A stretch of 64,000 nt of DNA from Martelella limonii (lineage in GTDB: Bacteria > Pseudomonadota > Alphaproteobacteria > Rhizobiales > Rhizobiaceae): positions 248,001 through 312,000 of the forward strand of contig NZ_JABUOU010000001.1 in the NCBI RefSeq assembly GCF_013344475.1, written 5' to 3'. Each line of letters opens with the position of its first letter. Positions within the stretch are counted from its first letter, which is position 1. Position numbers and translations under genes: made by a program. The notes below the pieces were generated by a model. That model was not told the origin of the DNA, made no database searches, and was given only the letters and a program-made list of their open reading frames with translations. This document shows positions 1-6,128 of this stretch, piece after piece.

Positions 1-56
1 CTAAGAGATGTATAAAACTATTTTTATTTACGAGTAATGATCATTTCAGTTTCTTG

Positions 57-77
57 TTTACATGTTTTTCATGTAAA
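57..77. promoter_or_regulatory. Inverted repeat upstream of small host gene
   Basis: TTTACATG and CATGTAAA arms are separated by five T residues, just upstream of a sigma70-like promoter. An 8-bp perfect dyad in this position is typical of an operator, but I do not recognise the regulator. Confidence 0.4.
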
Positions 78-97
78 TATTTGTTCTGAAAGGTATG

Positions 98-125
98 TTT
101 ACTGTTATTATTCTATAGCTATAAT
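98..125 (+). promoter_or_regulatory. Candidate sigma70 promoter
   Basis: TTTACT (98-103) and TATAAT (120-125) are separated by 16 bases in AT-rich DNA, 60 bases before the start codon of the small gene at 185. The boxes are read by eye from the sequence. Confidence 0.45.
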
Positions 126-184
126 TGTAAAAAATCTGAGTGCTCGGAGAGGTTGGACATTTTAGGATACAGGAGAAGGTGGAC

Positions 185-448
185 ATGAACCGACATGATA
201 TGGACAGCAGCGATCACAAGATGAGCAGGTCGGAGGACGAGCGTGCGGCCTGGAACCGCTACATGCGCAATTTCAGGCGCAGCTTCAAGGACCGTGGCTT
301 GACCAGTCTTTCCACGGTGATCACAACGGAACATTCTGATTTCATTGACCGTTACGGGCGTGAGAAGGAATGCCAGTCGAAGCGCGAGGCGCTGATGATG
401 ATCATCGAGGACGTCAAGGCGCGCTATGATGACGAAAAGGACGCTTGA
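185..448 (+). CDS. Small hypothetical protein, possible ribbon-helix-helix fold
   Basis: An 87-residue protein with no recognised family. The start at 185 is chosen over an in-frame ATG at 140 because a GGAGAAGG ribosome-binding site lies directly upstream of it. The product is charged; residues about 35-75 contain a short hydrophobic strand (LSTVIT) followed by two predicted helices, with SKREAL at the head of the second. That layout resembles ribbon-helix-helix DNA-binding proteins, but this is only inference. It has its own promoter and an upstream inverted repeat and stands alone on the host side of the tRNA, so it is probably a host gene. Confidence 0.6.
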   Translation: MNRHDMDSSDHKMSRSEDERAAWNRYMRNFRRSFKDRGLTSLSTVITTEHSDFIDRYGREKECQSKREALMMIIEDVKARYDDEKDA

Positions 449-700
449 GCCGTCAATGCTGTCCGGGGCATTCCTCTGATGCATGAAAGCGTCTTCAGGT
501 GAAGTCCGGGGCTCTGCCCTGTCTTGGTCGCCATTTGCTCTCAATGGTTGTGTTTTTTGATTGCGGCTAGCGCGGTCGTACTTTGCTTTTATCGCCGTCG
601 CGGTTTGATGATGTGGACCTGCGACGGCCGCTTGCATCAGGGCGGCGCTTGGCCTAAGACGCTGGCGCAGGTCCGCATCTTCTGGCGGCACCTGCCTCGT

Positions 701-785
701 GCGCGTGTGGCGGAATTGGTAGACGCAGCAGGTTTAGGTCCTGCCGCCGCAAGGTGTGGGGGTTCGAGTCCCTCCACGCGCACCA
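701..785 (+). tRNA. tRNA-Leu (anticodon UAG)
   Basis: A class II tRNA. The acceptor stem is GCGCGTG (701-707) paired with CACGCGC (775-781), followed by an encoded CCA end. The anticodon arm GCAGG/CCTGC encloses loop TTTAGGT, giving anticodon TAG. It has a long variable arm and a GGTTCGAGTCC T arm. The prophage right-end repeat array begins ten bases after the CCA. Confidence 0.97.
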
Positions 786-794
786 TTGGATCGT

Positions 795-876
795 TGTAGC
801 GTGACGCGCGGTTGTAGCGTGACGCGCGGTTTTGCAATTTTGACTGTAGCGTGACGCGCGGTTTTGCAATTTTGAC
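795..876. repeat. Right-end terminal direct repeats (candidate transposase-binding sites)
   Basis: TGTAGCGTGACGCGCGGT occurs at 795, 813 and 845. The last two copies are each extended by TTTGCAATTTTGAC into exact 32-bp tandem repeats (813-844 and 845-876). A further GGTTTTGCAG-like half site follows at about 880. Mu-family right ends carry closely spaced direct MuA-binding sites and end in TG, and both features are seen here. A homologous copy lies at 44872-44916 in the same orientation. Confidence 0.65.
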
Positions 877-959
877 AGCTGGTTTTGCAGCAATCTAATT
901 TTCCATTAGCCTTGGATCGCATACTTTCTCTCGCCCTAAGCGATTTCCAACCCGATCTC

Positions 960-994
960 AAAAAAGAGCCGCCCAGGTTTTTCCGGGGCGGCTC
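960..994 (-). terminator. Rho-independent terminator at phage right end
   Basis: On the minus strand GAGCCGCCC and GGGCGGCTC (966-974 with 986-994) form a 9-bp stem followed by a run of U residues (960-965). It ends transcription of the right-end genes just inside the terminal repeats. Confidence 0.8.
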
Positions 995-1012
995 TCGCAA
1001 TTTGTTACGACT

Positions 1013-1192
1013 TCATTCGTCGTCGTTTTTTAGAAGCTCATAGGCTCCGTAAAGTCGTAACGCCACTTCAGAATGTCCGAGATAAATGGAAACGTGCAGA
1101 ACGGAATCGATTGCGCTTGCTAGCCATTGATCGTCGGGCTCCTTGAGGATCACCTCGCGGTCGTCAATAATTCTCACCGGATTAATCGCCAT
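1013..1192 (-). CDS. Small phage right-end protein
   Basis: A 59-residue protein beginning MAINPVRIIDDREV and ending in an acidic tail. An AGGAG ribosome-binding site lies seven bases before the ATG, and the stop is followed at once by the right-end terminator. No family is recognised. The 3' end of an upstream tiny reading frame overlaps its start by 11 bases, suggesting coupled translation. Right-end genes of transposable phages are often lysogenic-conversion or host-takeover genes, which is the most likely context here. Confidence 0.6.
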   Translation of the reverse strand: MAINPVRIIDDREVILKEPDDQWLASAIDSVLHVSIYLGHSEVALRLYGAYELLKNDDE

Positions 1193-1319
1193 GATCGGTC
1201 TCCTGCCTGATGCTGCAGAAGTTTGGGTTCTCCGTAAAAAACAAACGATCCGGAAAATCCCAGGCGAGAACGATCTTATTGGTCTGTTTCAAGCTAACCT
1301 CCCTGAAAGGATTGAGCAT
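1182..1319 (-). CDS. Tiny phage right-end protein (45 aa, possibly 36 aa)
   Basis: The frame opens with ATG at 1319. A GGGAGG Shine-Dalgarno sequence also sits before an in-frame TTG at 1292, so the true product may be the 36-residue form beginning at KQTNKIVLAW. It overlaps the next gene by 11 bases in an arrangement typical of translational coupling. No family is recognised. Support is the ribosome-binding site and the overlap, so confidence is modest. Confidence 0.4.
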   Translation of the reverse strand: MLNPFREVSLKQTNKIVLAWDFPDRLFFTENPNFCSIRQETDHGD

Positions 1320-1424
1320 GCCCCTGACCCGTTTTTTTTATTTTTGACTTTTTTCTAATCTGGCTTCACGACTGAATATTACATGAAATTCGGGGTCTAC
1401 AGAACCCTTACTTTTAAGGTAGAA

Positions 1425-1622
1425 TTAGTCATTCGCTGCATTTGGAGGAACGGGATTATATTTGCGGACCCGTTTTCTCCCACGCTGCAGCATCTCGACT
1501 TCTGTGCGGGCGCTATCGATGAGCACGTACAGTAGGTTGGCTTCGTTCGATGCATCCTCCGCAAGCGTCTGTGCCTTCGTCAGCAACTGTTCGATTTCCC
1601 GGTATCGGCCTTCATCGTCCAT
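1425..1622 (-). CDS. Small coiled-coil phage protein
   Basis: A 65-residue protein beginning MDDEGRYREIEQLL. The start at 1622 is preceded by a GGGGGA motif eight bases away; the frame stays open upstream but that part has no ribosome-binding site and looks random. The body is one long amphipathic helix rich in Glu, Leu and Ala, and the C-terminus is basic (RGRKRVRKY) then Pro/Asn rich. I do not recognise it. It is a right-end accessory gene. Confidence 0.55.
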   Translation of the reverse strand: MDDEGRYREIEQLLTKAQTLAEDASNEANLLYVLIDSARTEVEMLQRGRKRVRKYNPVPPNAAND

Positions 1623-1849
1623 TTTTAATTCCCCCATGTAGGCAAGCTTAGTTATGGCAAGCAAAATGGGCTGCGCAATTGGTATCTTGCGCTCCCATTG
1701 TAGAAATCGAGGAGACGCTTCGTTGTCACGCGCACTCTGGGTTGGCCGGAAGCACAAGTCCAAAAGTGGTTGACGTTTTCGGTCTGAATCATACATCAGA
1801 TCGCTGCGGCAAGGCAGAAACAATTCCAGGGGTGAACCAGGAGTTCGCC

Positions 1850-2077
1850 ATGTCGCGAAAGGACTACATCGACTGCTCGACCATCGGCGTTGACCGCCAG
1901 CATCATAGCTTCTTTGCCACGTGCTGGCCCTGCAAGCGCATCGGCGTGCCGGTAAATCTTGACCATCTCCCTCCCGAAAAGCTCTCTGAACGCCTCAATG
2001 CCAGATGCATGCAGTGTGGCCGTCTTGGGGAGTGGATACGTTTACCAACTTGCACCCGATCAATGCGCCCCCGGTAG
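1850..2077 (+). CDS. Small zinc-ribbon-like protein on the opposite strand
   Basis: A 75-residue protein starting MSRKDYIDCSTIGVD, with AGGAG eight bases before the ATG. It carries two CxxC knuckles, CWPC and CMQC, about 30 residues apart, as in a four-cysteine zinc ribbon. It is the only plus-strand gene in the right-end region and is followed by a strong hairpin at 2095. Its strand and separate position suggest a moron, a gene expressed from the prophage independently of the late operon. The function is unknown. Confidence 0.6.
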   Translation: MSRKDYIDCSTIGVDRQHHSFFATCWPCKRIGVPVNLDHLPPEKLSERLNARCMQCGRLGEWIRLPTCTRSMRPR

Positions 2078-2094
2078 GACCTCCACGCGGATGT

Positions 2095-2116
2095 GCCCGC
2101 CCCATACGGGGCGGGC
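2095..2116. terminator. Bidirectional hairpin between convergent genes
   Basis: GCCCGCCCC and GGGGCGGGC pair perfectly around an ATAC loop. The hairpin lies between the stop of the plus-strand zinc-ribbon gene and the stop of the minus-strand gene ending at 2126. U-tracts are weak on both sides. Confidence 0.6.
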
Positions 2117-2125
2117 TTCGCGCAT

Positions 2126-2344
2126 TCAATCCAGCGGCACCACCCGATGGATAGCCCGTGCCGCGGCTAGCAGCGAGGCGAGGCGCTCGATCGTGGCGTC
2201 GACCGGGGCGAGGGCGCCGATGGCGCTGTTGCGGCGGCCCTGGCCGATGTCCTCGGCCGCGAGGTCGATCTGGTTCATGATGTCCTCGGCGTCGCGCTGC
2301 ATGGCCTTGATGATCTGGGTGATGGCGATCTTGTTATCACTCAT
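2126..2344 (-). CDS. Small helical phage protein
   Basis: A 72-residue, almost wholly helical protein beginning MSDNKIAITQIIKAM. AAAGGAG lies directly upstream of the ATG at 2344, so this start is preferred to the longer frame that begins at 2542. No family is recognised. It lies between the methylase gene and the right-end accessory cluster. Confidence 0.6.
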   Translation of the reverse strand: MSDNKIAITQIIKAMQRDAEDIMNQIDLAAEDIGQGRRNSAIGALAPVDATIERLASLLAAARAIHRVVPLD

Positions 2345-2451
2345 GTCGGTCTCCTTTGTTGATGACCGACCATCGCTCTCGTGGCGGCCGAAGACGAGCA
2401 ATGGCAGTGCTCCCTTCGGCCGCACGTGAATCCGTTTTGCGCGCAACCGCC

Positions 2452-3273
2452 TCACTCGGCCGCCACGCGCAAAGTCTTTGCTGGCGTGACAATGACTTCC
2501 TTCACCGCCTTCCCATTTCCGTCCCCGATCGAATAGGTGCAATCCACTTCCTCGATATTGAACCGTGAGAAGGTTTCGAAGACGCCTTGAACGGCGTTTA
2601 AGGACAGGATGAAGGTGCCTTGAAGGCCGGTTAAAGCCTCCGCCATCGCCTCAAAATCCGCCCGGCCGAAGACGCCGGCGCCATAGTCGGCCTCGTTCCC
2701 CCAATAGGGCGGGTCGAGATAGAACAGCATGCCCGGTCGGTCATAGCGGCGGATGAAGTCCTGCCAGGGCAGGCATTCGATGACGACGCCGGAAAGGCGC
2801 TCGTGGATGTCCTCCAGCGTCGAGGCGAGCTTGACCAGGTTGAAGCGCGCGCCGGTGGTCTTGCTGACGCCGAAGGTGCGGCCCGCCACCTTGCCGCCGA
2901 AGGCGAGGCGCTGAAGGTAGAGGAAGCGGGCGGCGCGTTCGAGATCGGTCAGCGTCGCGGGGTCGGTCTTCATCAGCCGCTCGAACTCCCGCCTCCCGGA
3001 GATCTGAAAGCGGAGCGTATCCATGAACTGCGGAAAGTGCCGCTGCAGGATGCGGAAGAAATTGGCGACATCGCCGCTGATATCGTTGATCACCTCCGTC
3101 TTCGGCTGGCGATCGCGGCGCAGAAACACGCCGCCCATCCCGACGAAAGGCTCGGCGTAGCCGCTGTGCTCGATCGCGTTGATCCTGGCGATCACCGTCT
3201 TCGAAAGGATGCGCTTGCCGCCGATATAACCGGCGGCGGGAACGGCCGGAGAGACCGGGCGCTGATTTACCAT
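2452..3273 (-). CDS. Phage Dam-type DNA adenine methyltransferase
   Basis: A 273-residue D12-class N6-adenine methyltransferase. The N-terminal motif YIGGKR (about residues 16-21) and the AdoMet-binding PFVGMGG (about 44-50) precede the catalytic DPPY tetrad within FYLDPPYW. Length matches the Dam family. Such enzymes use AdoMet to methylate adenine, and in phages protect against restriction or alter regulation. The start at 3273 is chosen because it precedes the conserved domain; a longer frame back to 3369 overlaps a small upstream gene. A 5'-truncated homologue lies at 46603-47311. Confidence 0.9.
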   Translation of the reverse strand: MVNQRPVSPAVPAAGYIGGKRILSKTVIARINAIEHSGYAEPFVGMGGVFLRRDRQPKTEVINDISGDVANFFRILQRHFPQFMDTLRFQISGRREFERLMKTDPATLTDLERAARFLYLQRLAFGGKVAGRTFGVSKTTGARFNLVKLASTLEDIHERLSGVVIECLPWQDFIRRYDRPGMLFYLDPPYWGNEADYGAGVFGRADFEAMAEALTGLQGTFILSLNAVQGVFETFSRFNIEEVDCTYSIGDGNGKAVKEVIVTPAKTLRVAAE

Positions 3274-3283
3274 TTCAAATATC

Positions 3284-3403
3284 TCACGACTCAGCCACAA
3301 AGCGCATGCCCTTCGGGGTGCGGGTGTGGCGGTTATCGTATGTTGCTGCCCGGCGGGTTCGGTCGCCAAACTTGACCCCGCCGCGCCATGGCCGTGAGGC
3401 CAT
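3284..3403 (-). CDS. Possible 39-residue leader protein ahead of the methylase
   Basis: A short frame from ATG at 3403, with AGGTGG just upstream, ends 10 bases before the methylase start. The product is basic (MASRPWRGGVKFGDRTRRAA at its start). In Mu a small protein, Com, is encoded just ahead of the DNA-modification gene mom and controls its translation. This frame has the right place and size but lacks Com's cysteines, so that parallel is only positional. It may not be a real gene. Confidence 0.3.
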   Translation of the reverse strand: MASRPWRGGVKFGDRTRRAATYDNRHTRTPKGMRFVAES

Positions 3404-3426
3404 GGCCACCTGCCAGTTTCAGCAGC

Positions 3427-4632
3427 TCAAGGAGCGGCTGACTTTTCGCTTTCCGGCTCCAGCAGGCCAGTCTCCGGATCTGCGTTCGAAAGGCTTCTGA
3501 TGACCGGGTCATTGCGATCGGCAACCACGTGCCAACTCACGAGATCGCAACATGCCTCATCTTCGGCAACGATCTCGAATGTCCCGTCCTCGATTGGACC
3601 TGGCCGCAAGCGAGCAAATCCCTCCTGGTTCTGCAGCGCGGTGACGATCGTGTTCTGCGTCAGCGCCGCCCAAGTTCCGGCGGTTAGATTGCTGGCCGCA
3701 TCGATGTCGACCGTGACGCGACCGCCCTTAAGACGTGCAACGCCCCAAGCCTCGACGCCGTAATGCGGGCTTTCGGTGGAGGCGAATGTCAGATCGCGGT
3801 TGGAGGGATCGAGCGGGTGATCGATGACGAAGTTCTTCGAGGCGCCGTTGATTGCGCCTGGCACCCAAAGCGATCCGTCGGAGCGAAACTCCAGCCTGCG
3901 ACCATCATTGCCAAAATTGAGGTCCCAGAACATTGAGTAATAATAGCCCTGCCGTTCCTGCGCCCGCCAAATTGCACTGAGTGCGCCGGAGCTATCGCTC
4001 TGACGCAATACGACAGCTCTTGTGAGAACATAGCCGGGTATTGTTTCAGAGCCTTTGACGTTCACTGTTTGCGTCATTAGCGGATCAGACCGGTCGACCG
4101 GAGTGTACCCCAGATTTGCCTGTGCGCCGATCGTTGCGCGCGCTGTGGCGGCATCGGCATCGTCCAGCAAGGTCTTGGCGAAGTTCGTCACGCCAAGTGT
4201 CGACAAGGCCGTTGAGCTGTTCTGGTCGTCGAGCAGGCTGCGGGCAAAGGCGGACAGAACTGTCAGAGCCGCCGTTCCCGAGCCATTGTAATAAGCCAGT
4301 CGGTCGGCTTGCGGTGTAAGGCCTGCAAGTGCCGAAAGCGAGGCGTTGTCGAGCCGCTGGATATAGGTTGCCAGCGCCTCTGCATTGGCGATCATCTGAG
4401 TGGCGTCATCCTGCCGCTGCAGGGCATAAGGGTATGTGCCACTGGCGCCCACCCATGCCGTTGCCGCCGTGATCTTGGTCTGGCTGTCAACCGATGCGAT
4501 CGGCAGCGGATTTCCGGCCGCTTGGGGGAATATCACGCCTCCGACGATCAGAGCCGTAGTCCAACCTGTTCCGGTTCCGGTAACGGACTTCGAGCCATTG
4601 GTGAGCGTGATGGTGCCTGTAGTGTAGTTCAT
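3427..4632 (-). CDS. Tail fibre protein
   Basis: A 401-residue protein beginning MNYTTGTITLTNGS, a Thr/Gly/Ser-rich N-terminal beta region that often attaches fibres to the tail. The middle is low-complexity and alanine-rich with repeated LLDDxxxATAxxxLG-type segments, common in trimeric fibres. The C-terminal half is rich in aromatic and beta residues and probably contacts the host surface. It overlaps the upstream tail gene by four bases. The assignment rests on composition and position at the end of the tail operon, not on one diagnostic motif. Confidence 0.7.
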   Translation of the reverse strand: MNYTTGTITLTNGSKSVTGTGTGWTTALIVGGVIFPQAAGNPLPIASVDSQTKITAATAWVGASGTYPYALQRQDDATQMIANAEALATYIQRLDNASLSALAGLTPQADRLAYYNGSGTAALTVLSAFARSLLDDQNSSTALSTLGVTNFAKTLLDDADAATARATIGAQANLGYTPVDRSDPLMTQTVNVKGSETIPGYVLTRAVVLRQSDSSGALSAIWRAQERQGYYYSMFWDLNFGNDGRRLEFRSDGSLWVPGAINGASKNFVIDHPLDPSNRDLTFASTESPHYGVEAWGVARLKGGRVTVDIDAASNLTAGTWAALTQNTIVTALQNQEGFARLRPGPIEDGTFEIVAEDEACCDLVSWHVVADRNDPVIRSLSNADPETGLLEPESEKSAAP

Positions 4633-6128
4633 GGCTGCGGTATCCCGAAAATGTAGTAGCGGATGCCCACGATCGGGCTTTCGTCATAGGTCTGCGACAG
4701 CCGGTTGGCGCTGTAGGCCTGGGCATCGGCGTAGTAGTTGCGCACCGGCGCGCCGCGAAAGGTGAAGAAGCGGGCTTCAGAACCCGTCAGGCGGCAATAG
4801 CTGGTATCGCCCGCCGTGCCCCCGAAGGAACCGATGCCGTTGGTGTAGAGGATCTTCGAGTAAGGCTCGCGCACCGCAGATGAATAGCTGTGCTCGCTCG
4901 AACTGTGGGCGCCATGCTCGGTCATGTACTTGACGAAGGGCCATGCGCCGCCGGCATCGAAGGCGACCGGCCATTGCTGGGCGCCATCGGCCGTGATCGG
5001 GATATAGCCTTCTCTGATGATCCGCACCGCCGGCCAGCGGCTGTCGAGGATGATATCGGCAAAGCTCGGGTTCGGCCCGCATCCCGGCCTCAGAAACTGC
5101 GTCACATTGCGCACGCCATCATGGAGATGGCGCAGCACATCATTGGCGCCATAGGTCGGCCCCGCGCCATTCTTCGAATAGATCATGAACCGCGCCCGGC
5201 AGGCGCCATAGGGGTTGTCGAAGATCAGCTGCCCGTTGGCGAGCCAGTACTCCGCCCCAAGCGAGGCATTGCCGCCGATCAGCGGGGAGATCGGATAGTA
5301 GATCTCGCCGCCGGCATAGAAATGAACGTCGATCAGGCAATCATCGGGAATGGCTCCGACATTTATCCAACTGATGCCGGTGGGCACTGCGACGTCATTG
5401 GCCGCCACCACCTTGATTGGCAGAATGGCGCTGTCGAAGGCAAGCTGTGTCTCAGTTGCCGCCCAGACGTCATAGCCGGGCTTTGCCACCCGGCAGGTCG
5501 TAGAATCGATGAAGATCGACGTCTGCCCGCTGACGGGGGCGCGCGGCGGATCGAGAATGGGATCGGCATTGCCAGGCAGGTCCCAGACCTCCAGCACCAT
5601 GTTGCTTTCCGGGCTGCCATTGCTCGCATAGTTCGGCTGAGCCGTGGTGCCATAGCCGACATAGCCGACATCGTTGAAAGCAAAATTGTTGTAGTTCGCA
5701 TACCATGGATCCGACCATGCGCCGGACGAGGCAAAGTAGCCGCTGCGGCTCTCAAAGCCGAAGGGTTGCTGCACCACCTTGCCGGAATAGCGTCCGGAAA
5801 AGGTCTTCCGCTTCTGCTGGAACACCGGCTGGCTGTAGTGCAGGCCAGCGAAATAGGAATTGCGGAACCAGTAGCTCGTCGTCGAAGGTTTCGAGATCAG
5901 AAGCTGGTAATTGTTCTTGTTCGTGCCAGCCGGGAAATATTGCGAGAGCGGCGCATTGCCCGCATCGCTGATCGTCACCGCACCCCAGTAGCGGATCGGA
6001 TCGAACTTCGAATTGTAAAGAAAAGCGCCATAGACGGTGTCCGGCGTCGTCGCCGGGTCATGGCTGTCGATCGAAATCTTAACCGACGGAACGCCTTCAT
6101 AGTCGATCCCGATAAAGGTCTGGCTCAT
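4629..6128 (-). CDS. Distal tail protein (receptor-binding region), unknown family
   Basis: A 499-residue protein, rich in Tyr, Ser, Gly and Asn with few charged helices, as in beta-structured virion surface proteins. It lies between the tail-tip protein and the fibre and overlaps both genes by four bases, so it is translated with the tip complex. I do not recognise a named domain. Likely roles are a second fibre or a tail-tip cap. Confidence 0.6.
   Translation of the reverse strand: MSQTFIGIDYEGVPSVKISIDSHDPATTPDTVYGAFLYNSKFDPIRYWGAVTISDAGNAPLSQYFPAGTNKNNYQLLISKPSTTSYWFRNSYFAGLHYSQPVFQQKRKTFSGRYSGKVVQQPFGFESRSGYFASSGAWSDPWYANYNNFAFNDVGYVGYGTTAQPNYASNGSPESNMVLEVWDLPGNADPILDPPRAPVSGQTSIFIDSTTCRVAKPGYDVWAATETQLAFDSAILPIKVVAANDVAVPTGISWINVGAIPDDCLIDVHFYAGGEIYYPISPLIGGNASLGAEYWLANGQLIFDNPYGACRARFMIYSKNGAGPTYGANDVLRHLHDGVRNVTQFLRPGCGPNPSFADIILDSRWPAVRIIREGYIPITADGAQQWPVAFDAGGAWPFVKYMTEHGAHSSSEHSYSSAVREPYSKILYTNGIGSFGGTAGDTSYCRLTGSEARFFTFRGAPVRNYYADAQAYSANRLSQTYDESPIVGIRYYIFGIPQP

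Noticed and set aside
701-876. tRNA-Leu(UAG) as the integration site of a tyrosine-recombinase element
   Set aside because: No integrase gene and no duplicated tRNA 3' end are present. The element carries a DDE transposase, and the repeat array begins outside the tRNA.
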